Shown here one piece after another: positions 10,334 through 21,000 of a stretch of DNA of 64,000 nt (positions are counted from its first letter, which is position 1; each line of letters begins with the position of its first letter). This DNA is from Narthecium ossifragum (lineage: Eukaryota; Streptophyta; Magnoliopsida; Dioscoreales; Nartheciaceae). The notes under the pieces are model-generated. The model ran no database searches and was not told the origin of the DNA. It saw only the letters and a program-made list of their open reading frames with translations. The position numbers and the translations under genes are program-made. The stretch spans positions 24,209,717 to 24,273,716 of the forward strand of contig OY986966.1 of NCBI GenBank assembly GCA_963920575.1, read 5' to 3'.

Positions 10334-11447
10334 TGTTAGCCAAAATAATGGCTAAATCATTAAATAACGGACACGTAAGCAAAAAACAATTACTAAATGG
10401 ACGATAACTACATAATCTTATCGACCAGATGAAACCTATCGACCAAATGAACGATAGAGTCTATCGACCAAATGGACGATAAAATATCGACCAAATGAAA
10501 CAATGGAATCTATCGACCAAATGGACGATAGAATTTTAACCAAATGGGCGATATCATCCATATGGCACCATCATTTAAAGGACTATGGACGATCATCGCC
10601 CAAAAGTCACAATTGGACATGTTACTCAATTTTATCGTCCAAAAGCAATTAACACGTGTGCCAAATATGGTTAAAAAAACACATGCAGGTATGACGTGGA
10701 CAAGAAACGATAAGTAAGCCAGCGTAATCATGACGTGTGCAATGAACGAGAATCAACCACGTGTACTCTCCAAACCAGACACAGACGTGGGAGAAGCTGT
10801 TACGGAGCAGTTCGTTGATTAATAAAGCTTTCAGTTTGATTAATGCCGTCTTTTATTGCTTTCTTAGTATAATTTCAATAATGTAGTCGTTTTAATCGTC
10901 TTCTCCTCTTTTCTTTCTGTTTTGTAGTTTTAGATTAATGGATTTGCTTCCGTTTCTGTTTTCTGTCCGTTTCTTTTCCATAGTTTAATTAAGTTAAATT
11001 AGTTATAAGTAAGATTAAATTAGTCTTTTAATTACTGTTTTCGTTATTCATGATCAGAGGAGTATTTTAAGATTAATTTATGTTTAATTAGTCATTTTTA
11101 TTGTTTTTCTTACAGTTTTCTTTACTGTTTTCCATTAGAGTAAGTTACTGCTTTCTTAGATTAAGTTAATCCATAGATTTAAATGCATTTCTTAGATTCA
11201 GTAATTTAAGTTGATCTTTGTGCTTTATTCAATTTCGTAGTTTTAGATAATTTGAAGCTTTTCTTAGGTTAATCTTGATAATTAGATTATTTAATTAGGT
11301 CTAATCTAGATTTTCATATTACTTGACATCTCTGGTTCATTAATTTGAAAGAGTAGAACTAAACTGCAATCGTTTGATACTTAAGTGTGGAATAGGATTT
11401 TGACTTTGACTATTTGACCGGTCAACGGTCGGATTTCCTCTCTAACA
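10334..11447 (+). mobile_element. LTR of the same group as the 24389-29031 element (family C relative)
   Basis: It starts TGTTAGCCAAAATAATGGC and ends CTCTCTAACA, directly followed by TTTTTTGGCACGCCCAGTG, which is almost identical to the sequence just after the left LTR at 24389-25622. Both LTRs share the internal theme of TATCGACCAAATGGACGAT-like repeats and the TTTGACTATTTGACCGGTC / TTGACC...CGGTCAACGGTC block before the end. No second copy of this LTR is seen, so only a 5' LTR with leader remains. Confidence 0.7.
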
Positions 11448-11452
11448 TTTTT

Positions 11453-11470
11453 TGGCACGCCCAGTGGGAC
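11453..11470 (+). promoter_or_regulatory. Putative primer-binding site
   Basis: TGGCACGCCCAGTGGGAC lies five bases after the LTR end, where reverse transcription is primed. One base differs from the site at 25628-25645. I could not assign the tRNA. Confidence 0.6.
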
Positions 11471-11734
11471 CTGTGTCAAGTCTTTATGGAAGTCGGTCAA
11501 GTTGGACCAGACGGAATGGTCATCACTAGGACTGGGTTTGACACCAATAGTGGTAGTGGAAACGTCGCCAATCAGGGCGATGGCCAACAAAGTCCAATTA
11601 CGGTCGAGGAAGAACCTGTTCTTTTTCCACCTCTCGACCAATCACATATTCCTCCACCTGTTCCCCCACCACACATAGAATATCGAGATAGGGTGGTTTA
11701 TCGCTCTGTAGAGTGAGGGAACTCATCGGCCAGA
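11471..11734 (+). other. Leader of the family C relative, truncated
   Basis: An open frame at 11414-11716 continues from the LTR through the primer site into a Gly/Pro-rich tail (PPLDQSHIPPPVPPPHIEY). It may be the start of a Gag-like leader, but it has no recognised domain and ends where the degenerate repeat array begins. Confidence 0.35.
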
Positions 11735-13260
11735 GTTGTTGCACATATTTCCCAAAATTGAAACGTGACTACGAATATTGGAATGTAATTACAAATACTA
11801 AAAAGTGACTATAAATATTGAAAAGTAACTATCAACATTTTTTTAGATTATTGTTGCACATATTTCCCCAAAATTGAAAATTGACTACAAATATTGGAAA
11901 GTAACTACAAATATTGAAAAGTAACTACCAGCATTATTTAAGCTGATTTTTGAACATATTTTTCAAAATTCAAAAGTGACTATGAATATTAGAATGTAAT
12001 TACAAATATTGAAAGGTAACTACAAATATTGAAAAAAAAGTAACCACCATGGAAAGTAACTACCAATTAAGTCAGTCCTACTTTTTTGAAAAGTAACTAT
12101 TGTGGAGAAGGGGCCCCCAAAATTTTTCTTCATTTATCCCATATTTTTCTTATTTTAGTTGATTTTTCACATATTATTTGTGTAAAGTAATCACCATGGA
12201 AAGTAAGTACCACGAAAAGTAACTATCGCAGAAAGTTAGTACGGTAGAAAGTAAAGTTATTTGTCATATTCAAAAATACAAAATGAAATTCCCCTACTAA
12301 TTTTCTTGATTTCCCCCATAGTTTCCTTTGTTTAGCTAATTTTTGCACTTATTTTTTTGTGAAAAGTAACTACCGTGAAAAATAAGTAATAAAATTGTGA
12401 AAAGTAACTACCACTATCATTTTAGAAAGTAACTACCACTTAAGTCAGCCCTTCTTTTTTGAAAAGTAACTACCGTGGAGAAGGGGCCGCCACTCTTTTT
12501 TCAGCTATTATTTGTGAAAAGTAACTACCGTATTTTCCCAATATTGAAAAGTAACTACCATATTATTAGTTAATTTCCACCAAATTACTTTTCAACAAAA
12601 ATTAAAAAAAAATTAAAAAGTGACTACAAATATTGAGAAGTGACTACAAAAATATTGGAAAGTGAATTTCCCCACAAAAATTGGAAATTTTTTGAAAAGT
12701 CATTAAAAATATTTCAAAAATTGACATTTTCCTATATTCAAGCATTTTCCCATGATTTTCTATCCATATTCTATCCCCCTCACTCCTTCGCTGGGTCGTC
12801 GTCCCCGTAGGACGTCGCGACCGGGACCGCGAGGACCGACGATGGACGGTGATGGTCATCTCGGGATCGGGACGGTGAGCTCGAGATCGGGATCTTCGAG
12901 GGATCGGACGATGAGTTCGGATCGCGATCGGACAGCAGCGCGCTCCGCGACGGACGACGCGCTCCGTTACTTTCCATTTTGTAGTTACTTTTCATTTCTT
13001 TTTTTAATCTGGTGACTACCATTTATTAGCACTTAAATATCATTTGATTGGTGGTTTCTTTTCAGTTTTTTTTTTAAGTTACTTTCCATTCCTTTTTTTA
13101 TAGTTACTATAATGAAATTAGAAAGTTACCACAAAAAAAATGAAAAGGTACCGCAAAAAAATTGAAAGTTACCACAAAAAAATTGAAAAGTCACCGCTAC
13201 AAAATAGAAAAGGTACCACAAAATTTTAAACGTACCACAAAAAAAACCACAAAATTGAAA
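11735..13260. repeat. Degenerate array of AAAAGTAACTACC motifs, unknown element
   Basis: The octamer-like core GTAACTAC, usually preceded by GAAA or AAAA, recurs several dozen times. The first three repeats begin with variants of TTGTTGCACATATTTCCC at 11737, 11853 and about 11947, a period of about 95-116 bp. Around 12980-13100 the motif appears in the opposite orientation (TAGTTACTTTTCAT), then in direct orientation again as AGTTACCACAAAAAAA. A GC-rich insert with GATCGGGA motifs lies at 12780-12965. I see no coding capacity and no clear ends. Confidence 0.6.
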
Positions 13261-13321
13261 AGCTCTCCCCTCCGTCGATAGCAACAGGACGGCGTCGAAT
13301 TCCCGGTACGTTCGGCTGGAC

Positions 13322-13522
13322 GGGGAGCCCGGATCGGTGATGGGGGAGGTGGATCAACGACGGGGGAGCTGGATCGGTGATGGGGGAAGCGGGATCGGTG
13401 ACGGGGGAGCCGGGTCGGCGGCGGGGGAGCTCGAGTCGGCGACATGGGCGACGGAGAAGCCGGATCGGCGACGGGGGAGCCGGATCGGCGACGAGGGAGC
13501 TGGATTGGTGGCGGGGCGTGAG
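13322..13522. repeat. GC-rich minisatellite, period about 20 bp
   Basis: About nine imperfect copies of a unit like GGATCGGCGACGGGGGAGCC. Long Gly/Arg-rich frames over it are produced by the repeat and are not called as genes. A run of G lies at 13553-13566. Confidence 0.8.
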
Positions 13523-13566
13523 GACGCGCGACGCGGGACGAGGACGTCCGGTGGGGGGGGGGGGGG

Positions 13567-14009
13567 TTGGGCGGAATATATATAAGAGTAATATGGTTTT
13601 TTTTTTTCTTCCTAAAATGGTATTAATGAATTTATGATATTATATAGGGGACCAAATGACAAGTTGGGGTATTACATAGAACTAAATGACAACTCTGACT
13701 TGGTCTTGGAACGAGACCCACATGAGCAACCGCTCAGTAACTCCAAAAGTTCAATTAAGAACAAAAAGGCAAATTGCAAGCAAACAAAACAAACAACCAT
13801 TCAAAACGAGAAATTTCCCACACAGATGTGATATCATATGAGATATCGATCTTATGTCCCAGGAGATGACCCCAATCCTCCTGTGAATGTAATGATGTAG
13901 GGGTTGGATTCATACACACTCACTTTGGAAAAAATAAATAATAGAACATAAAAAAAATGAGAAAGAAAGAAAAAAAAAACATGAGATATCTTATTCTACA
14001 GACATGCCG
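13567..14009. other. AT-rich spacer
   Basis: No gene or repeat structure recognised. Its right part is the 3' flank of the relic at 14010. Confidence 0.5.
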
Positions 14010-14256
14010 GATTAATCAGGCGCTGCTGGTGAAATTAAACTTGAAACAATTGGTCGACTGTCTGATCGAAGAGCAGCGACGAGCTAAAACCTAGCTTAGA
14101 CTTAATTAGTCAAATCAAACTGCAGCAGGTTGTCCTCCAGCTGAACTTGTTCAATAACAATGGTGGTCGTCGGGTTCGGTCCTCCGTCCACAAACCCCAA
14201 TTAAGCATAGCACTCCCTGGCTCTGGCTCTGTCTCCCTCACCTTCACCACCGAGTT
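14010..14256 (-). pseudogene. C-terminal relic of an EDGP-like gene
   Basis: About 245 bp aligns base for base with the 3' end of the gene at 1143-2456: stop and NFNF-coding end, the AAATCAAACTGCAGCAGG block, TTGTCCTCCAGCTGA and the TAACAATGG...GTCGTCGG block. Small insertions and deletions break the frame (for example extra bases near 14105 and 14200). Nothing upstream of the last 80 or so codons remains. It sits 280 bp beyond the 3' end of the second complete gene, on the same strand, and records a third duplicate. Confidence 0.85.
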
Positions 14257-14537
14257 AGATAAAACAGTAAATATTATGACATATGTAGAATTACTCACAG
14301 ACCGAAGAGCTAGATTCCAAAACTGTCCTTAATTCTTGACTTGTGTCCTTATGTGCGCTGTGTACATATATGTATGGGTCTGCTTCTATCTAAACAGAAA
14401 CACGGATAACGCGGCCGACTATGACGTACTATCTCCATCTATCTATGTGCTAAAAACCAGAGAAAGTAGGTACGCAGTAGCAAGTATATTAGGAACTCCT
14501 CAACGCTGACATTAATTAGAGATCATGAGATCGATGA
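14257..14537. other. 3' flank of the second EDGP-like gene
   Basis: AT-rich, non-coding; expected to hold the polyadenylation region of the minus-strand gene at 14538. Confidence 0.5.
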
Positions 14538-15854
14538 TCAGAAGGTGGCACTGGTGAAGTTGAAGTTAGAACACGAGGTTTCACTGAGCAGCAAAGATGA
14601 GCTGAACCCAACCCTCATCTCCTCCAAATCAAACTGCACCAGGTTATCATCCATCTGGTGCCCTCCGACCACAATGGCAGCTGCCCCATGCCTCCGGCGC
14701 CGTGCCTTCACAAACCCGAGGCACATCACCCTCCCCTCATTCACCCAAACCATCGAGTTCGCGCCAAAGATCCTCCAGTACACATCCTCCCTGTCCATCA
14801 TCACCAGGTCGATGGTCGGCACCGCCGGGCCCGTCGCCGTGCGTTCGATGTCCTCGGTGCTGAAGCAGACGTCAAACGGCTTGACAGCCTCGACGGTCTG
14901 AAGGTTCATCTTCGCCGCCTCGGCTGCAAAGGAATTCACGAAGGTCTCGTATATGGGCGCTTGCATGGCTGTGAAAGGAGCTAAGGTGCTCAGCTTGGTT
15001 CCTCCCGTTCCACGTTCTTCGTTGACGGATAGTGTCGACGCGTTCAGCGGCAGCGGCACACCGTTAACTTTGATTCCGGTGACGTTGATGAAGTACTCGT
15101 TTGAGGGGTTAGAGATGAGAGGGGTATAGGTAAGAGATGCAGAGATATCGACTTCAGATTGAGGAGGCCGGAGAAAGAAGTAAGGGCCGCCGGTGCCTAG
15201 GAAAGCGACTCCAGGAGTGGACGGAGAGCCGGAGAGGCATAGAGCAAATTTACGAGGTAGACAGAGTTCTTTGGAAACCTGAGCTGGGAGGGACAAGTTG
15301 GATTGGCCGAGTGCGAGGAGGCCGGCAGCGGGCTTGGGGAGGCCTTTGAGAAGGGTGCTGGTGTTAGCGCATAGGAACAGGTGGTGGGGGAGGACGGAGA
15401 ATGGCCCGGGGTTGCGGCCGTTAGTGGCGGGGAGGGAGATGGCGTCGAGGAGTGCGAGGGCCGAGCTGGTGCGGCGAGATATGGGGTTGTGGAGGAAGAG
15501 GGAGCAGGAGTCGTTGATGCAGAAGGAGAAGGGGGATGACTGGAGGGTGGCGCAGAGGGGGGAGAAGCAAGGGACATGGAGGTAAGCGGCTGAGGAAGTG
15601 TGGTTTTGAGAGCAGTCAACCCAGGAGAAGGCGGCGTTGAGGTCGATGAGGAGGTTGGTGGGTTGAGGAGGGGTCTGGAGGTGGACGACGGCGGTGTAAC
15701 GGAGGCTAGCCGGGTCTTTTGTGACGGAGGCTAAGAGAGGAAGGGTTGCATCCTGGGCTGATGAGAAGAGAGATGGCAGTAGTAGAAGTGGGAAGAAGAA
15801 GAAGAAGAGGTGGAGTGTGGGGAAGGTGGAGGAGAAAGGATGAAGGATGGTCAT
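14538..15854 (-). CDS. Second EDGP / basic 7S globulin-like protein
   Basis: Intronless. The frame opens at 15890 (450 codons), but I start at the second Met (15854, 438 residues) because MTILHPF leads directly into the hydrophobic signal peptide (a run of F and L at about 17-32) and gives the same length as the paralogue. Family features: LLIDLNAAFSWVDC where the protease DTGS is D-L-N-A, paired cysteines in the N-lobe, GPAVPTIDLVMMDRED, YWRIFGANSMVWV, and the tail C-S-NFNF. The active-site motif is further from DTGS than in the 1143-2456 gene, so catalysis is unlikely; a secreted binding or inhibitor role is inferred from the family. Sequons NHT, NDS, NLS and NVT are seen. It is on the same strand as the first gene, 12 kb away, with a relic between them, i.e. 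a dispersed tandem cluster. Confidence 0.92.
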   Translation of the reverse strand: MTILHPFSSTFPTLHLFFFFFPLLLLPSLFSSAQDATLPLLASVTKDPASLRYTAVVHLQTPPQPTNLLIDLNAAFSWVDCSQNHTSSAAYLHVPCFSPLCATLQSSPFSFCINDSCSLFLHNPISRRTSSALALLDAISLPATNGRNPGPFSVLPHHLFLCANTSTLLKGLPKPAAGLLALGQSNLSLPAQVSKELCLPRKFALCLSGSPSTPGVAFLGTGGPYFFLRPPQSEVDISASLTYTPLISNPSNEYFINVTGIKVNGVPLPLNASTLSVNEERGTGGTKLSTLAPFTAMQAPIYETFVNSFAAEAAKMNLQTVEAVKPFDVCFSTEDIERTATGPAVPTIDLVMMDREDVYWRIFGANSMVWVNEGRVMCLGFVKARRRRHGAAAIVVGGHQMDDNLVQFDLEEMRVGFSSSLLLSETSCSNFNFTSATF

Positions 15855-15883
15855 GGGAAGAGCTTCAGAGGAATGAGGAGGCT

Positions 15884-15887
<4 letters not shown>

Positions 15888-15922
<35 letters not shown>
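15888..15922. repeat. TA microsatellite upstream of the second EDGP-like gene
   Basis: About 16 TA units lie at the 5' side of the minus-strand gene, at the left border of the Pack-MULE-like element; AT repeats are also found at its right border (17580-17600), so the element probably inserted in this tract. Confidence 0.85.
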
Positions 15923-15925
<3 letters not shown>

Positions 15926-16244
15926 GGATTTTTGCATTCCGGTATCATGTACTTTCCCAGGAATGCACTTTGGTACTATGTAGTTTGGGATTTGCAATTT
16001 GATACCACCTAGTTATAAACGAATTGTAATTTAATCCCGACCTCGACTCCGTTAGTGTAAATTGACGGGAAACCGCTCACATGCGCGCACGTGAGCGGTT
16101 TTAAACCCGTTTCCTGGGTTTGGCAGTCGTTTCCCGGGGTTTGCATCCCGTTTCCCACCTCTCTCCCGTTTCCCGGGTTCTTCTTCCTCCTCCTCCTCTG
16201 ATTCTTCTTCCTCCTCTTCCTCTGCCTCTTCTTGCTCTTATTCT

Positions 16245-16640
16245 TCTTCCTGAAGGGTGATGTTGGCGGCATGGGAGGACGACAAGGCAGGGTGGCGGAG
16301 GGTGACGTTGGCGACGGAGCCAGCTGCCCCGAGGACAAAGAGACCAAGGCGGTGGTGGTAGGCGAAGGCCGCCAGACAATCGAGGACGTCGCAGCCAGGC
16401 ACCACCTCCAGCACCACCGGTTGCATTGCTGCCTCGCTCTCCCTTGTTATCACCGCCGGTGGCTTCGGCTTGTTCTTCGACCCCAGAGGCCGGCCCTTGG
16501 CTTCTTGCTTCCCGACGACGACGGCGAGGCCAAAGCCTACCCACCAGAGCCCGAGTGAGGTCCTCCGGCCTCCTCGTCCTTGTCAGAGGTGGGTTGGGTG
16601 AGGGTGATGGCGGAGCTCGGCGGCCGCGGGTACTCGGCCA
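16245..16640 (-). pseudogene. AHL (AT-hook, PPC domain) gene fragment captured in the element
   Basis: Minus-strand reading gives the AT-hook-plus-linker block GRPLGSKNKPKPPAV followed by ITRESEAAMQPVVLEV and LFVLGAAGSVANVTLRHPA. This is the AT-hook and the first half of the PPC/DUF296 domain of plant AT-hook motif nuclear-localized proteins, in the right order and spacing. The reading changes frame or stops upstream of the hook (about 16550), and the PPC domain is cut off at about 16245 where an unrelated Lys/Arg-rich tail begins. The typical hook RGRP core is preserved as GRP with the upstream Arg lost. Confidence 0.8.
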
Positions 16641-16802
16641 TAGGAATGGTTTAAGAGCTAGCAAACAACAGAGCATCCCCGACAAGGTGGTTTAAGCCTT
16701 CCCACCAGAGCCGGCAAGGTGGTCTTCGTCGTCCTCGACTTCCATGAAGATCAGAGGAACGCCAAGAACAGAACATCGTGAGCCACCATACGACGGGGCC
16801 TA

Positions 16803-17060
16803 GGAAGCAGCTGCGCCGGTGGCCTTGGGAGGGAGGCCGGCGACCCCGGCGAAGGAGAGGTGGCGGGCCAGGGTGCAAAGTCCTTTGGAGGCGAGATGTT
16901 GGTTGGCATCGCCGGAGGGGGAGGTGAGCTCTTGGAGGACGATGAGGAGGTGTTGAACCTGCGATACGTTCGCTGCCTGGATTGCGGTGGCGCACGGGTT
17001 CAGTAGCTGCTCATCCCATCTGACCTCCTTCGATCTATTGCCCGCCACGCCCCCGCCGCT
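16803..17060 (-). pseudogene. GRAS (scarecrow-like) gene fragment captured in the element
   Basis: The minus-strand frame contains [37 protein letters not shown] and [17 protein letters not shown], which correspond to the leucine-rich start of a GRAS domain (LL..CA.A....V..LL..L.ELASP.GD...RLA). It stops after about 85 residues. Upstream the frame runs into the Ser/Pro-rich pyrimidine tract. Assigned by pattern to the GRAS family; the sub-family is not decided. Confidence 0.65.
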
Positions 17061-17405
17061 CTCGAAGGAGAAGAAAGAAGGAGAAGAAGGCAGATCGGGA
17101 GAGGAAGAGAGAGACGGAGACTGGGAAGAAAACAGAGGGGGAAGAAAGGGGAAGGGGAGAAACAAAGGAAAGAAAAGAGAGATAGGGGAGGAGAAGAAAG
17201 AAAGAGAAGAAGAAGAAAAAAGAAGGAGGAGGAAGAAGGAGGAGGTGGTGGCTGAAACCGGTCAAAATTGACACCCTCTTCTTCTGCCGCGATCTCCTCC
17301 TCTTCTTCTTCCTCCCCTTCTTCTTCTTCTTCTCCTCCTCCTCCTCCTTCTCCTCCTCCTCTTCCTTCTCTTCTTCCTCCTCCTCTTTTTCTTCCTCTGC
17401 ATGCA
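17061..17405. repeat. Purine tract followed by pyrimidine tract
   Basis: The plus strand is almost pure GAA/GGA from 17061 to about 17250 and almost pure CTT/CCT from 17270 to about 17400, giving a large imperfect inverted repeat around a 20-bp centre. Glu-rich and Ser/Phe/Leu-rich frames here are composition artefacts. Confidence 0.8.
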
Positions 17406-17579
17406 CGCTGACGCATGCTGACGTCACCAGTTTGTCGTCAAGCCACATGACGCCGTTCGGAGGGTCGGATCACTTTACTCTGGTATTATAACTTAATAGT
17501 ATCAAATTGCAAATCCCAAACTACATAGTACCAAAGTGCATTCCTGAAAAAGTACGTGGTACCGGAATGCAAAAATTCC

Positions 17580-18016
17580 TATATATAATTATATATACAT
17601 CTTTTGAGAGTGAGGGTGGAAGACAGCCTGCTGCATGGATTGTGGTCTATGGTCTAATGTGACGCGAGAGAGGACAAGAAATAGTTCAACATTTTTAATG
17701 TTGGCTGGGAATCCAGCTATTTTGAGAGTGCAGCCAAATTTTATTCCAGCATAGATATCAACAGATGTCTGCAACCATGGATGTGAAATCTGATCTACAG
17801 ATTAATTACTATAACAAACTGAAGACATTGCTCTCAATGAGAGCCAACAACATTCACCAAGCTTGGAAAATCTATACATGCACATCAAATTGATTGGAAA
17901 AAGAATTTTATATGTAATGCAGATATTGACAGGAGAAAAATAACTGCACAGGGGACTACTACTATACAGGAGAATCCAATATAATGTAATGAATGTCGTT
18001 TGTTGATCCGTGCTCC
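17580..18016. other. 3' flank of the RING ligase gene
   Basis: Non-coding and AT-rich; contains the 3' untranslated region of the minus-strand gene that ends at 18017. Confidence 0.5.
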
Positions 18017-21000
18017 TCAGCGATCAGCCTTCTTTACCTTGATCTCTATCAATTTCTCAACAGGTTGGCGGCATATGGGACACTTATTTGATTGAAGTCT
18101 CAATGCCTTGGCACAATCACTGCACATACACTGAGAGAGGGAGAGAAAGCAGAATAAATGAGCATGAAATCTTCAAAACTGGCAGAAAGAAAGTATTGCC
18201 ACAAGGTTATCATTTTGCTAGTTAAAATGGCGTAGCTCTAAATAGAATTATCTGATAATAAAATATAGGAGTTTGTTGAGTTCTCACCATATGCCGACAA
18301 GGGAGCACAGCTGTATCTCTTGGTTCAGAAAGACAAATTACACAGTCTTTTCCCAAATCCTCTTCGTCACCCTCAAATTCTGGTTCTGCTGAACCTCCAA
18401 AACCAAAAATTTCTTGCAGCTCATAGCGTGAACCATCAACCCACAATATTTGTTTCGCTACCTTCACTATGAAGGAGCCGTCGCTGTTCTGTTGAATGAC
18501 TGCTTGAGTAATCTGTGCGCGAGAAGCAGCTCCAGAAGGATCAATATGTTCATCTGATGGCTGGCTTGGTGGGGACGCTTCAGCGTATATGATAAGAGGA
18601 AAGACATTTTGGGATGATGGCTTTGAGAGGTCATCTAACTCGAAGAATCCCAGATCAATTCCAGATCCGGAAGGTTGACAGAACTTCTGTTTAACACCCT
18701 TTTGAAAGGGTACACTGGTAGGCTTGTAGAAATCTGGATATATAGGGGAGAAGCTACAATTTGGTCCCTCCATGGCGAAGTAATAGATAGTTGCACTGTC
18801 AAAAATATATGATACAAATAAGTTCTAGGAAATTAAACTATACGAAGCACTGAATTTAGGTATTAATACTTGCATTAATGCAGAATTCTTTCACAATATT
18901 AGGAAACCAAACAAAAATAAATTCTCAGTAATATCGACTTTTGCATTATAGTTAATCTTAAGTTACTTGTGATGAGGGAAAAAACATGTTTCTAACATAA
19001 AGTAAAAACATGAATTTTGAAACCTAATTTAGAACATACATTAATACTTAGGGCCTGTTTGGCAGCCTTGGATCCGCTGGGATCCAAGGGATGGGAGGGA
19101 TGCGCGGATCGTTTGGATCGACGTCGGATCCCAGTCGGATCCCATTTTCGGCGTCCGCTCTTCCCGAGCGGATGCCGTTTTTGGAATCCGAGGGGCGGAT
19201 TCCGGATCCACCCCTCTGCCAAACAGGCCCTTATATGCCAATGATATCTGGATTAGGTCTGACACATAGAAAAGTGAAGAAAATATAGATGAAACTCTAA
19301 CGCAAAATAAGATAATATGGATCTTCTGGTGGCACAGGACATCATATTCACCAACCTCTGTACCATTCGAAGGGGGCATTTTAAGTGTTCGACTTAACTA
19401 ATATTGATTGCATTGGTGCATTTTGTAGCATTGTGACCACCGGATTTTAATTCGTTTTTAATGTCTTTTTCACAAAAAGGTTCCTGTTGATCTAAGATTC
19501 CCATTGAATTCATCATAAGCTGCTTATGAAATGCAGGGGTAAGTTCCTGTCTTTCAAGCAAGTGCAAATGGTTCACTTATGCTGCATTTGTGCTAAAAGA
19601 TTGTAATTTGAACAATAAGTAGTCTAATGATTGTGCAGCAATATTACAGTCATGAGTCATCCACACTAAAATAGTCGAAATATATAAGTGCCCTCTTTCC
19701 ATTCATTCATGAAGGTGTAAGCATTACTTCCTTAATGAAGTTGGCATTGAGAACATAAGTTGCCACCAATGGACAAATGTGTCAAAATTACTAACAAGCA
19801 AACATAAACTTATTAGCATCTAATAGCATCCTGTTTTTTATCAGACATACAGGAGGAGGGAAAACAGAGGAAAGGATCAACATTAGACCCTATGAATAGC
19901 TCAAACCCTACTACATTTTCCTTCACCAAGATTTTAACTAGTGTCACCCGCCAGGATCGTCTACGAAGCCCAGCCTCATTTTTTGGAAACAAATGTCGAC
20001 TAAACTAATACTAGCTGCGTCCTCCAACTACCCCACTTTTGCACTGTCTAAAAGCCTCAGTTTTACCAACACAAATTCTTCTCCCTAGCTGTAGAGTCAT
20101 GGATATTGATGCTATTCGTTTACAAGCTATGAATATTTGAAAGTTCACGTACCGAAGTTTTATATAGCATTTCTATATTTGACGATAATAAAGTACTTTC
20201 TATGGCCATGATGATATGGACATAAGCATAATGTTACTTAACACGATAAGTCTTGAATGGGTAAAGCCAATAAGTCAACAAAAGAGTCCATAATTAAGTA
20301 ATTGAGAACATAATTCGTCCCTCTTCTTGAACTAATATCCATGAACAGTAGAATTGGTTGGACATGTTGCTCGTGAGCTTCTATATCGAACGATATCTAG
20401 TACTCTGTAGGAATATAGAAGGTATTCCAACAAATGCACATGACATGATTCATACCCGATGCCAAAATCAGCTTTGATTTCTCAGATGTAGATTCTGTAT
20501 TGTGAAGGATGATGCAACCCCCTTTGACGTGGAGTTATTGTCAATTATTCAGTTCTACTCCAACAAGGTATCTCAATTTTTGCAGCATAAGTTGCTTCCT
20601 AGGTTACAACTGATAACACGGGTATGAAAGTTTAGTTGCTCGATTAATTAGGTTAAGAAGAAAAGTAGCTTTAGAGGAAATTAATAGCCTTTCATAACAG
20701 AGTCTCTGGAATGAACATACCCTACAGGTCATCAAGCGAAAGCTTATAAATCTTGTAACAGCAAAGAATAGAATGGCTGATCAAAAAGGAACTTGTTCCA
20801 CTTATCCACATCTTCGTCTACAATTTTATTTTAAACAAATTTCAACTTGATGATGGTTCTTACTTTGTGAGCCGTCAACTTGTAATCATGCTCCTCCTAG
20901 AATGAAATCTTATTGCATTTTTTGGTTCTCCGATTCATCCCACCAACCTGTTGATAAATCTCTCTTGGCAGTTCCCCTTTCCTATGTGACTTTCAGGTAA

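Larger units (their letters stand above)
15925..17579. mobile_element. Pack-MULE-like element with about 95-bp terminal inverted repeats
   Basis: The left end (15925-16020) begins GGGATTTTTGCATTCCGGT; the reverse complement of the right end (17485-17579) begins GGAATTTTTGCATTCCGGT. The two arms match for about 95 bp with few differences. No transposase is present. The interior is GC-rich and carries parts of at least two host genes, both on the minus strand (AHL at 16245-16640, GRAS at 16803-17060), plus a purine/pyrimidine inverted tract. Target duplications cannot be resolved because both flanks are AT repeats. The long TIR and gene-fragment cargo fit a Mutator-type Pack-MULE; the superfamily is an inference. 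Confidence 0.8.

Noticed and set aside
13337..13637. Gly/Arg-rich frames
   Set aside because: Produced by a 20-bp minisatellite.
14657..15620. Frames of 95-140 codons on both strands over the second EDGP-like gene
   Set aside because: Shadows of the GC-rich coding sequence in other frames; they lack family motifs.
17000..17448. Glu-rich and Ser/Leu-rich frames up to 138 codons
   Set aside because: Composition of the purine/pyrimidine inverted tract in the Pack-MULE-like element.
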